DNA from: Halicephalobus mephisto
Taxonomy: Eukaryota > Nematoda > Chromadorea > Rhabditida > Panagrolaimidae
NCBI GenBank assembly: GCA_009193035.1
Contig: SWDT01000047.1
Coordinates: 124,001-188,000 of the forward strand
Direction: 5' to 3'
Length of the DNA: 64,000 nt
Of the stretch, positions 45,962-56,984 are shown one piece after another. Position 1 is the first letter of the stretch, and every line of letters begins with the position of its first letter. A program made the translations under genes and the position numbers. The notes beneath the pieces were generated by a model, which was not told where the DNA came from, did not search any database, and saw only the letters and a list, made by a program, of their open reading frames with translations.

Positions 45962-48204
45962 ATGGCTTTACCGTACCATGCAAACCCTAATGCTATTGAA
46001 GTTCGACTTATGAATGACAAGAAAAGAAAACATTGGGAATTGATTGCTAATCGACATTGGCCTTGGAATAATATAGATGAACTTAAGAAAAGTACTGAAT
46101 TTGGGGATCTTTATCAACGTGAAGGTCCTGATCGATCTCCGTATGCTAGCAAATTAGCATTGATGACGATAGAACGGATGTTTTCTGTTTTCGAACGAGT
46201 CAGGATTGAATCTATCAATGGAGGAGGAGATATTGCTATTGAACAGTGAGTTTTCTTTTATATGTGATTTTGGAACAATTGGATATGCTTCACAGTGAGC
46301 AGATATTGTGGCTTTTGAAGCAGAAGCTTTAAAGGTATTATAGTTGAAATTGCAGAATGTGTTCTAGGAAGATAGAATGCTTTTCTGTTGCTGTGTTATA
46401 GGGAATTGCAATAGTTCCGAAATGATGAACTGTATAGTATGCCTTAAAAATGGAGTTTTCAGGTCTATGGTGTTTGCTCAAATGTACCGAGAAGCCATTG
46501 CGTTTGTTGCTAATGTTGTTGCGGAATCTAAACAAGGTGGATCTGGAGATGATGCTTTTGAAAATGCTGTTTTTGTTGGGAATGTTATTTGGGGACTTGT
46601 GGAATCTATATTCATGCGTCCAAGTAGTATGTTTTTTTAATTTAAAGAATTTATATTTTTGCTTTTTTACAGATCGTTCTATTGTTGCTGATTTGGTCGA
46701 ATGGGCTAACACTACTTTTGGAACTGCTCGAGAACAACTTTGTGAAATTCAAAGAATGAATTCCTTTGGAGCTAAGAGAATTGAAGAAGAAGACTTATTT
46801 TGGGAAGCTATTATTAATCAAATTCTTGTTGGACAATTTCGGTCAGCAGGGAATATTTTGGAAATGTCGTCGGATTATCGTCATAATACAAATTTCCAAA
46901 GAATGGTTGGAATACTTCAATTGTTCGATTGTCATCAACTTCATGTAGAAAAAACGGCTCCGAAGTTTATTTTGGCTTTAAAGGAAGTGGAAAAAAATGC
47001 TCGATTTTTCGCAAAAAGTGAACCCTTGATGTTTATTTGTAATTTGTTGATGGGTGATATTCAATCTTTTGAAGTTGTGGCTAATCGTCTTTCGAAACCA
47101 TGGTATGAACTTCTTCCGGCTTATATTTTATTCAAAATGCCGACAGCAACTTTTTATGATTTGAACAAATGTGCGAAAGATCTTCATAATGTTGTTGGAA
47201 AACCGGATGAAGATGGAATTATAGGTGAAATTATTTTGGATCTTATGAGAACGGAATGGATTAGAGCGATGAAAACTTTGGCTTCTGTTAAATCAATGTT
47301 GTGGATTTCTGCTCATTTGTTTGATTTGATTTTGAAGACAGCTCAAGATGTTTGTACGGAAGAAATAGAAGATCTTAGAGATGAAGTATTTGTGCAATTT
47401 TCGAAGGAATTATTTAAAACTAAAGGATCAGTTCCATTGTTAAGACCGGCAGTAGAATATATGATGTCTACTAGATTGTTTAAACATGATGTTGTTGAAC
47501 CGATTTTGATTATTGTTGCAGAAGATGATCATTTTGAATCGATGGAATTGTTGGAAGAAATATTGTCGATTTGTAAGGAAAATGGATTGTATGAAGCTTG
47601 TAATCAAATTACAAGAGCGATGGCGATATATGCGTTGAGAGAAGGAAATTGGCAAGGTGCTGTTATTGCGGCATGTAGAAATGAAGGCAGACAATTGATG
47701 GATATGGTAGCTCATTTTATTATGATTCATGCTCCGCCGAATGAAATTAAGTCTTGTATTGATCTTGATGCTTTTGAATCGACAGTTGCCCATAGTGATA
47801 TGATGTTGTTTTTGTTGCATTATAATCATTTTCACAAAGCTGTTAAACATGGGAATATTGCTGAATGTACTAGATTACTACATCATATTATTATTAGTAA
47901 CTTGGCGCCTCAGGAATTTTTGTTTATTTTGTTCGATAACTTGGCTCAGATTTTGGATGCTACTTATAGAAGTTCGGATGTGAGTAATTTTTTATATATG
48001 ATGATTAAAGTGGTTTTTTAGAAAACATTGCTAAATAAGGAAGCGATTTCGACACTTCAGAGATGTTTAGCAATGTATCAGAAACAAAGTGAATTACGGG
48101 CTGCTGGATCAGTGAGGAAAATGGAACAAACAGAGGAAATTAATCGTCAGTTGACGTATTTTCATCAAGTTTTGTGTTATGCTCAGGCTAAAACAGCTCC
48201 TTAA
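45962..48204 (+). CDS. NUP85: Nuclear pore protein Nup85, 644 aa
   Basis: Exons 45962-46245, 46463-46623, 46673-47979, 48022-48204, in phase. Helical throughout, as expected for the Nup85 ACE1-type fold of the Y (Nup107-160) complex, the outer-ring scaffold of the pore. Diagnostic segments: SKPWYELLPAYILFKMPT near the middle, REGNWQGAVIAACR, and ECTRLLHHIIISNLAPQEF, which aligns with the C-terminal ELLASRIAPKSFW-type segment of human Nup85. Length is close to the usual 650. The ATG directly follows an acceptor, so the start is set by trans-splicing. It probably forms an operon with RRP9. The C. elegans counterpart is called npp-2. Confidence 0.88.
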
Positions 48205-48533
48205 CTGCTATTTGACAAGTATTTTGACTATTTTTTTTTGTTTTTATGATCTCTTTTGAGTTGAGTTAACTAAACAAGGTTCGAGTAAGTGATAGTGGAT
48301 GGGAGGATGGAAGTGGGATGTTGTGGTGGTTTTTGGGATTGAGGTTTTTTAGGACGCGAAATCAAAATTGATAGTTTTTCGATTTTCTACTGGTATTGAA
48401 GATTTTAAAATAGATTTTAGATATGTTTTAAAAGAAATAATTGATTAAAATTTGTAATAATTATTAAAATTTATGATTTTTGTGTTTTTTATTGAAGTAG
48501 TTTTAAATTTAAAAAATTTTATTTTTATATAAA
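48205..48533. terminator. 3' ends of Nup85 and the C-type lectin gene (tail to tail)
   Basis: 330 bp between converging stops. On the minus strand AATAAA (TTTATT at 48488-48493) serves the lectin gene. No clear signal for Nup85. Confidence 0.5.
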
Positions 48534-51500
48534 TTAACCTCCAAAAGGAATCAGAATATTTGACATTCTTCCTGATTTCAGGAGGACTTCGGGATCGGCT
48601 TCTTTTTCTCCAGAAGTATTTTCGAAATTTGTTGGAGGTGTTGCCGATGGCGGTTTTATGTGTACTTTTGTTGTGAATTTTTCATCAGGACCCCAGAAGA
48701 AGAGTTGAGGACTCTGGGTTGGTGGAGATTGGGGTTCTGGGAAAATTTCGTTATTTTTAGGTTGTTTAAAAGGTTCTAAATTATTTTCAAAAATTAATTT
48801 TGTATTAAATAAATCAAATTCAAAATTTCCAAAATCATGTTCGAGTTTTTCGTTGATTGTTTGAGTCGGTTTCAGATTACAGATAAAAGGAAATTTTTCG
48901 AAGCAATCTGATTGATTCCATTTGAGATTGTCCAACCAGTAAATACAGTCTCCAGAATCCAACTCTACTTCGAGATGTCTGCTTTTTTCGGATTCGTATT
49001 TTTCCAATCTGCTTCCATCCGACCACTCGAAGGGTCCGAGATCCGACCTCTTGAAGCCGATCCAGAATTTTTCTCCGACGTATTCTGAAAAACAAAATTA
49101 TTAATATTAAAGATTTGGGAAATTTTATAAATAAATAATTTAGAAATTATTCGATAATTTTCTTATATCAATCGTTGGGACTCGAGGTGGTTTTTTTGAT
49201 TAAATGGTTTCAGCACGACCACCGTAGTCTTACAGGATTTACATTGTTGTATTGTTGTACTGTTGTACTGTTGTACTGTTATATTGTTATATTTTTGTAC
49301 TGTTATATTGTTATATTTTTGTACTGTTATATTGTTTTATTGTTGTATTGTTGTATTGTTATATTGTTTTATTGTTGTTTTATTATGTTTATGGAAAATT
49401 GTGACTTGTCGTTCTATAAAGACTGAAGTATATCTCTCCCTACTCTCTGTACGGCAAGTCACAACATTAACACACTTTTGGTTTAAATTTTCTTAACTTT
49501 ATTTAAATCTTCTTAGATTATTTAATATTTACTTAACTTTATTCAGGTTTTTCTAGATTATTTAATATTTACTTAACTTTATTTAAATCTTCTTAGATTA
49601 TTTAATATTTTCTTTTACTTTTATTTTTCTAATTTAAATGCTAGTAGGTTAGTTCAGATTTTTTTAGAACTGATCTAGAGATGTATAAAAATTAATTCCT
49701 ACAGTTAATGGGCAAAGTACATCATTTGAAATCTATTTTATCTCGTACTTAAGTTTTATAAAAATTAATATTTTTCCCTCATCCGGATATGTACGATTTA
49801 CATATGATCTAAGAATAAATATAAAAAGTAATATATAAATTGAAAGTAATATATAAATTGAAAATAATCTATAAATTTTAAATAATATATAATTTAAAAA
49901 TAATATATAAATTTTAAATAATCTATAATTTAACAGTAATATATAAATTGGAAATAATATATAAATTAAAAATAATAGATAAATTAAAAGTAATATATAA
50001 ATTGAAAAAAATATATGAATTAAAAGTAATATATGAATTTTAAATAATAGATAATTTAAAAGTAATATATGAATTTTAAATAATAGATAATTTAAAAATA
50101 AACCAACCTTCTTCATCCATGTCCGCGAAAGAATCGTTTCTGACGCTTCCAACGAAATCAGAAACCAATTTTTTTATTTCCTTGGTTTTGGAGAAGAATT
50201 TTCTGAATCCTCGGATGTTTTTGTTTTGGAGACCCCCTATGAAGGCGATCGTAGACGGAGTTACTTTGGTTTTTACACCTTTGTTTTTCAACAAAGTTAT
50301 GGCGGATTCATCGTGGAGAATCCAAGGATCAGTTTTGTAAGCATCTTTTTTTGAAACAAATTCTTCGTTTATTTGTGTTTTTGAAACAGAAGATTCGATT
50401 CCTTGATTTTTGGATTCAGAAGTAACTCCAGAAGGCGGACAAAGCTTCGAAGTGATTTCTTTCACGATCGTTTTTGATTCTTGAGAATGAATCAGATGGA
50501 AATTAGAAGTCGCGATTTTTTGGAGATTGACGTAATCGAGATCTGATCCTACTCCGATCGCGAACGAAGTAAAATACTGAAAATCGTAATTTTATAAAAA
50601 TTAATATTATTTATTTCAAAATTCCCAAAATTGTCTCAACACGAATTTTCAGAATTTTCCAATTGAGACCGAAATTATAAAATTTTAATCCGTGTTTCTG
50701 GAAAGATTTAAACACAAAAAAACGTAACTTTTGGTGCAGTAAAAAATGAAAATCGTCACTATTTTGTTGCAATTTTCGTTACAAATTCCAAATACAGTAG
50801 AACTTGGATATGAGATACCCCATAGAGACCGGGTAAAGCATATGTCATAAGAAAGGATATATTATAGCGGGGATATCTTATATCCAAGTTCTACTGTATT
50901 AAAGATTTCCAAAATTTCGAAATCATATATCAAAATTCTCTTACTTTTCGAATCCTCATATATCAAAATTCTCCTAATTTCCAAAACCATATACAGTCGG
51001 ACGTGTATATGAGATATCCCCGGGACCGGACAAAGGGTATCTTATAAGAAAGGATATATTATAGCAAGTTAATTTTGAAAACAGATCAATCAAACTCATT
51101 CACTCACACCGCATGTTATAACAAAGGATATGTCATAGCGGGGATATCATATCCAAGTTCTATTGTATTTCAAGTTTAGAAACCTCGAAATACAGTCAAC
51201 TTTGGATATGAGATATCCCCTTGAAACCGACCGAAGTATATATTATAAGAAAGGATATATCATAGCAAAGTAAATTTGAACGCAGACTAACCAAACTCAC
51301 TCACACCGTATGTTATAACAAAGGATATATCATAGCGGGGATATCATATCCAAGCTCTACTGTATTATGAAACATGTGAAAATTGTGTTCATTTTCGTCA
51401 CATTTTGCAATTGTTACTGAACCAAAAGTTACGCTTTGTGTGTAGTGTTAATAAATTAAGGGAACGTGCTATATTTCTTTACACCTAATAAAACTTTACA

Positions 51501-54500
51501 TTTTCGTTTTTCATCAATTCGAAATCGTCGAGGGAATCGTTGCTGAATCCAGGAGTCAAAGTTAACATCCAAACGAAATCAGTTTCTTTTTTGTCGGCGG
51601 TCCTCATGGCCAGGTCCGCGACGTCCACGAGACTGTCCCCCAGTCTGTTCCCTGGAGACCTCCTCCATCCTACAGTAGCCAAGGCTCTTCTGAAGTCGTC
51701 CAAAGTGTCGAAGGATTTCCTTTCAATTTCGACAACTGCAGGACCTTCTGTTCCTGTCTGGACGAGAGTCAACTTCCAGAATTCCGTCACTTCGTGAATC
51801 CCCGTCACGATTGAATCCACCAATCTCAAAGCTTTGTCGAATCCGTACCAGTTCATCTTCGCCGATCCATCTATCGCGAAAATCAGATCTATTTCCAAAT
51901 CCTCGCACATCTCAAACAAACATTCTTTTCTTCTTTCGAAAAACGTTGCCAGAGGCTCTGTTTGATCAAAGTAATCCATCTGCGTTCTTCTGGATTCTTT
52001 CGTCAGCACACATTGCTTCATCGATCTGAAATTAATAAAAATTTAAAAAAAGTAAAAATTCAGATTTTTTAGGGAAATTAAAAAATTTCGAAAATTAAAA
52101 AAATAAATTTAAAATTTCAAAAAGTTAAAAAATAAATTTAAAATTCAAATTTTTTAGGAAAATTTCAAAAATTAAAAAAGGTTTAAAATTTTCAAAAATT
52201 TAAAAATTCCGAAAATTAAAAAAGGTTTAGAATTTTAAGAATTAAAAAATTAATATTTCAGAAATTAAAGAATTAAAATTTCGAAAATTAAAAAAAGGTT
52301 TAGAATTTCAAAAATTAATATTTCGAAAATTAAAAAGTAAATATTTCAGAAATTTAAGAATTAAAATTTCGAAAATTAAAAAAAAATTGCTATGTCAGAA
52401 ATTAAAAAATTAATATTTCGAAAATTAAAAAAAATTAAAATTTCAGAAATTAAAAAGTAAATTTGACTTGCTCGTAGTAGATGACGGATTTGCAAGGTTC
52501 CTTCTCCTTGGTCAGACATTGTTCGCATCGCCAGCACTTGGTCAGACATTCCCTTTCTGTCAAGTTATCGTGGATCCTGTCCGCGAATCCGACGAGAGAA
52601 GAATGTTTGAATTTTGAGAAACAGCTCCGGATTCCGATTATCTCTCCTTTTCTTTTTTTAGATGTTCTTGAATTTTTTGACGTCAAGGATTCTGATTCTT
52701 CCGATTCTGAAAATTTGCATTTTTAAAAATTTTTAAATTTAAAAAAACCTAAATCGCAAATTTTTTCGTAATAATCTATGTTTCCGGAAATCTCGGGATC
52801 TTCGACAAAAACAACTTCAGTGTCGTTTTTGGTTTTGTCGTTGAGGACGCATTCTTTGGATTCCCTGTACCACAACGCCGATTTGCAAATCTGGTCGTAT
52901 CTTTCCTCGGCTTTGGCGCATTCCTCGACACATTGTTCAGCTGTTTTTATGTTCGATGGAGACATCTGGAAATCAAAAATCAGAAAAATTCTGTTATTAT
53001 GAAATTTAAAAATTAAAATTGTTAAAAAATGTCCCAACACGAATTTCTAGATCTTTCCAATTAGGACCCAAAATTGTGGAATTTTAGTATTTATATTTTT
53101 TTAGAAATACAATTTCAATCATTTTAAAAAAAATTGAAAATAAAAATTTCTACAAAAATGTCCCAACACGAATTTCTAGATCTTTCCAGTTGGGACCAAA
53201 ATTATGAAATTTTAATATTTATATTTTTTTACAAAAATTTAATAAAAATTACATTATTTTAAAAATTAAAATTGTTAAAAAATGTCCCAACACGAACTTT
53301 CCAGTTGGGACCCGAAATTGTGAAATTTTAGTATTTATATAGTTCTACAGAATGATATAATTATAAAAATTGAAAATTTAAATTTTTACAAAAATGTCTT
53401 AACACGAATTTTTAAAACTTGCTAATAATTAAATTAATCTATTCCACAATTTTAATTCTGCGTTATTTTGTAATTTTACAGGATTTCGTAACTTATATTT
53501 TTTAAATATATTCTGGCTAGATAAAAATGAAAATTTCTAGATTACGGTATATAAGATACATAACTTTCTAATTTTGAAAGTTCATCACAAATTACAGTAC
53601 TCATGTGTATTTCAGAAATTAAGATTTTTATTACAGTACCCTTTCAAAAGTAGATACTTTTATTTTCTTTGAATTTGTTTAAGAAATCATAATTACTATT
53701 ACAGTATTCTTTCAAAAATAAATATTTTTTAAAGGAAAATTAATATTTAAAAAATCATAATTATTATTACAGTATCTTTCCAAAAATAAGGTTCTTTTAG
53801 TTTTTGAAGAAAAATTATTAAGAAATTACGATTACTATTACAGTATTCCTTCAAAAATAAGATTCTTTTGGTTTTGAAGAAAAATTATTAAGAAATTACG
53901 ATTACTATTACAGTATCCTTTCAAAAATAAATATTTTTTAAAGGAAAATTAATATTTAAGAAATCATAATTACTATTACAGTATTTCTCCAAAAATAAGG
54001 TTCTTTCAGTTTTTTAAGGAAAATTATTAAAAAATTACGATTACTATTACAGTATTCCTTCAAAAATAAGATTCTTTTGGTTTTGAAGAAAAATTATTAA
54101 GAAATTACGATTACTATTACAGTATCCTTTCAAAAATAAATATTTTTTCAAAAAAAAATTATTATTTAAGAAATTATAATTTCTATTACAGTATTCCTTC
54201 AAAAATAAGATTCTTTTAGTTTTTTAAGGAAAATTATTAAGAAATTACGATTACTATTACAGTATCCCTTCAAAAATAAATATTTTTTCAAAAAAAAATT
54301 ATTATTTAAGAAATTATAATTTCTATTACAGTATTCCTTCAAAAACAAATACCTGTCTTTTTGAACTTATTCAAAAAATTATGATTAATAATACGGTACT
54401 TTTTCAAAAAAGGAGTTTTTTGTTTTTGAAAAAAAATTACTTACGACAGAAGCCCCTAGAATCGCGGCTCCTTTTATCATTGTGAAACAATCCATGAAGT

Positions 54501-55231
54501 GGGGATCTGACTGGTCGAAGAATTTCAAAACGGCTTCATTGGCGTTTTTCAGATGTCCGATGAATCTGGCTTCTTTCTCTGATTGGATTGTTGCCAAAGA
54601 AGCCCCATAACGTTGACGACATTCTTGGTCTCCGTCGAACCAGGAACTTTCATGAGAACTAAAATTCTGCATAAATTAAAAAATTTTTGAAAAATCTGAA
54701 AATTTTTGAAAATTTTTGAAAAATTCAGTGTCAAATTTGGAAATTTTTTATTTTTATGCAAATTTTTCGAACATTTTAAAACTTTTGAAAATTTTTTGAA
54801 AGTTTTTAAAATTTAATATTTAATTCTGAAATTTTATATAACCTTGTGAATTTTGAAAATTCTTTTAAAACTTTTTCGAATTTTTTTAAATTTTTGGAAT
54901 TTTCTAAAATCTCATAATTTTTTGAAATTTTTCAAAATTTATTAAAATTTTTCGAATTTTTTGGAATTTTCTAAAATCTCATATATCTTTTTGAAACCTT
55001 CCAGAATCTTTCAGAATCCATGCTTAAAGAATGAATATCAGAAAATTCATCTAGGAAAAATTTCGTAATAAAATTATTCTTTTATTTTTGGAATACTTTA
55101 TTTTTTATTTAAATCACAAACCTTTTGAACCAACACCTGTCATTGTAATAAGTCCAGCCCTGAGGGCATACCATAGCTTCGGAAATTTTAAAAATAACCA
55201 AAATGAAAAATAAAAATTCTCTTGTGACCAT
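48534..55231 (-). CDS. Secreted protein with split C-type lectin domain, two PAN modules and vWA (about 773 aa)
   Basis: Seven exons, minus strand: 55231-55122, 54658-54445, 52965-52749, 52706-52472, 52025-51500, 50576-50108, 49084-48534; total 2322 nt, all phases fit. Order: signal peptide (MVTREFLFFILVIFKISEA); first half of a C-type lectin domain (CPQGWTYYNDRCWF, then SWFDGDQECRQRYGASLATI and FIGHL); PAN 1 (DCFTMIKGAAILG ... CVEECAKAEE ... CKSALWY); PAN 2 (SCFSKFKHSSLVGFAD ... CLTKCWRCEQC ... CKSVIYY); vWA (IDLIFAIDGSAKMNWYGFDK ... FTSFAIGVGSDLDYVNL); linker; second half of the lectin domain (YVGEKFWIGFKR, FEWSDGS, CIYWLDNLKWNQSDCFEKFP, ending FIC); proline-rich tail. The vWA metal site is degenerate (DGSAK instead of DxSxS). 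Intron 52471-52026 has a GC donor. Likely an extracellular adhesion or immune-type protein. Confidence 0.8.
49250..49400. repeat. Microsatellite TTGTACTGTTATA/TTGTATTGTTG
   Basis: About 15 imperfect units of 8-16 bp inside the last intron of the lectin gene (minus strand). Long open frames here are products of the repeat. Confidence 0.8.
49440..49620. repeat. Tandem repeat of about 57 bp
   Basis: Units share CTTAACTTTATTTAAATCTT and CTTAGATTATTTAATATTTA; about three copies, same intron. Confidence 0.7.
49800..50100. repeat. AT-rich tandem repeat TAATATATAAATTGAAAG
   Basis: About 15 units of 16-20 bp with alternating TAATATATAAATT and TAATAGATAATTT forms. It ends at the exon border of the lectin gene. 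Confidence 0.8.
50795..50896. mobile_element. Nested Tigger-like MITE 1
   Basis: CAGTAGAACTTGGATATGAG and its inverse CTTATATCCAAGTTCTACTG; TA at both sides; 102 bp. Confidence 0.8.
50994..51165. mobile_element. Nested Tigger-like MITE 2
   Basis: Left end CAGTCGGACGTGTATATGAG, right end ATCATATCCAAGTTCTATTG; TA at both sides; about 172 bp. Confidence 0.75.
51193..51362. mobile_element. Nested Tigger-like MITE 3
   Basis: Left end CAGTCAACTTTGGATATGAG, right end ATCATATCCAAGCTCTACTG; TA at both sides; about 170 bp. Interior closely resembles MITE 2 (AACCAAACTCACTCACACCG-type segment). Confidence 0.75.
52040..52460. repeat. Low-complexity tandem repeat AATTTCGAAAATTAAAAAA
   Basis: Fills almost the whole intron of the lectin gene that has the GC donor; units of about 20-30 bp. 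Confidence 0.75.
53030..53430 (-). repeat. Dispersed-core repeats in lectin-gene intron
   Basis: Minus-strand copies of the core: ATGTCCCAACACGAATTTCT and CTTTCCAGTTGGGACC near 53031, 53160 and 53286, and a degraded one near 53396; period about 125 bp. Confidence 0.6.
53640..54400 (+). repeat. Tandem array with TACTATTACAGTAT motif, about 10 units
   Basis: Units of roughly 65-75 bp: AATTACGATTACTATTACAG, TATTCCTTCAAAAATAAGAT, TCTTTTRGTTTT. Two alternating subtypes (AAATATTTTTTA and AGATTCTTTTGG) suggest a higher-order dimer. Lies in the 1.5-kb intron of the lectin gene. Confidence 0.8.
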
Positions 55232-55309
55232 AATAAAAAAGAAAAACGATAAAAAAGAAAAATCTAAAATGAAAAGAACAAATATGGTCAGAAACGAGTT
55301 CAAGTGGGT

Positions 55310-55800
55310 TTCTGTGTTTCATTTTATCAAAGTTGACAGTCACAGTTCGACATCAAACCTCGAAGCCAAAATTGACGGTTGTAAGTCAAAATCAAAGTGG
55401 ATCATTAATGTTCAAAGTCAAAGTTGATCATCAAAATTTGAGGTTAAAGTTCGACATCAGAGTTAATCATTAATGTTCAAAGTCAAAGTGACCATCAAAG
55501 TTCGACATCAAAAGTGATCATCAAAATTTGAAGTTAAAGTTCGACATCAGAGTTAATCATTAATGTTCAAAGTCAAAGTGACCATCGAAATTGATCATCA
55601 AAATTGATCATCAAAATTTGAGGTTGAAGTTCGAAATCAAAGTTCATCATTAATGTTCAAAGTCAAAGTTAATCATCGAATTTCAAAATCAAAGTGACCA
55701 TCAAAATTCGAAATCAGAGTTAATCATTAATGTTCAAAATCAAAGTGACTATCGAATTTCGAAATCAAAGTTCAAAATCGAAATTAGAATTTTCCATGTT
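55310..55800 (-). repeat. 13-bp minisatellite family, left array
   Basis: Units such as AAAGTTCGACATC, AAAGTGACCATC and AGAGTTAATCATT, part of a longer order of about 90 bp repeated four times. Its inverse occurs at 63290-63830. Confidence 0.75.
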
Positions 55801-56254
55801 AAAAAGCAACTTATGAGTCATGTTCGAATTAGAAAAATCGATTTAATTTTCAAACATCAATTTAGATAAAAAAATTTTTCGAAAAAATTAAATTTTTTTA
55901 ATGCAAAAAAAATTAAAATTTCAATTTCGAACTTTGAGTTACGACTTCGACAATATTAAGACAGATCTCTAATCTCATTACGATTGTTTTTAAAAAATTC
56001 GAAATCAAATTTAAAAAAAAAATGAGGTTGTCGTTTCAAATTTAGTCCCGAGTCATCCATTAAGTTCCAAGTCGGCTTCTTCGTCCTCAAATTGCCCAAT
56101 TGTTCAATTTTCTTTTTAAAATTTTCCAAATTTATATATAATTATAAAAAGCACATTTTTTGCAGAAAAACAATCTTAATATAACTATTTAGGATTTTGC
56201 AGTTGAAATTATAATTTTGTAAAAATTTAAATTTTTAAACAAAATTTTCAAAAA

Positions 56255-56680
56255 AAGTCTCAGCGCGAAATTTTAAAGTTTTCCAGTCGGGACCAAGGAA
56301 TATAATTTTGTGTTTTTATAATTCAGAAAAATCCAAAAACTATAATTTTGTAAAAATTTAAATTTTTAAATAAAATTCTCAAAAAGTTTTAACTCGACAT
56401 TTTAAAGTTTTCCAGTCGGGACCAAGGAATATAATTTTGTGTTTTTATAATTCCGAAAAATTCAAAAACTATAATTTTGTAAAAAATTTAAATTTTTAAA
56501 AAGTTTTAGCGCGAAATTTTAAAGTTTTCCAGTTGAGACCGAAAAGTATAATTTTTTATTTTTATAATTCCGAAAAATCCAAAAACAATAATTTTGTAAA
56601 AAATTTAAATTTTTAAACAAAATTTTCAAAAATAATCTCAGCACGAAATTTTAAAATTTTCCAGTCGGGACCAAAATTAA
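56255..56680 (-). repeat. Four dispersed-core repeats
   Basis: GTCTCAGCGCGAAATTTTAA followed by AGTTTTCCAGTCGGGACCAA near 56258, 56390, 56505 and 56637, period about 125 bp; flanks contain ATATAATTTTGTGTTTTTAT. Confidence 0.65.
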
Positions 56681-56984
56681 AATATTTTATTATTTTAGAA
56701 AATTTTAAAATTATTGATTATGTTTGGAAAATTTACAAACTTGTTTGATATTCTGCAATTTTTTCCAAATATCGTAATTCAAAATTCGCCACAGACAAGC
56801 TGTTTTGTTCATTTTCGAAAATAAAATTTCGAAAAATTAAAAAATGTACTAATTTTTAAAAAACTTAAACTTTACTATTTTTTTTAACCGTTGTCAAAAC
56901 GACAATTTTTAAGTCTCAAAGACGACACAACTTCATTTTCTAAAATAGACCCAAGTACAAAAATTAAAAGACCGGCGACGCTCC

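Larger units (their letters stand above)
50712..51447. mobile_element. MITE family 1 copy carrying three nested Tigger-like MITEs
   Basis: Outer ends CACAAAAAAACGTAACTTTT and AAAAGTTACGCTTTGTGTG form the family 1 element. Inside are three TA-flanked elements (50795-50896, 50994-51165, 51193-51362), each starting CAGT and ending ACTG or ATTG. Located in intron 50577-51499 of the lectin gene. Confidence 0.75.

Noticed and set aside
49175..49496. Tyr/Cys/Val-rich frames of 83 and 77 aa
   Set aside because: Translation of a TTGTACTGTTATA microsatellite.
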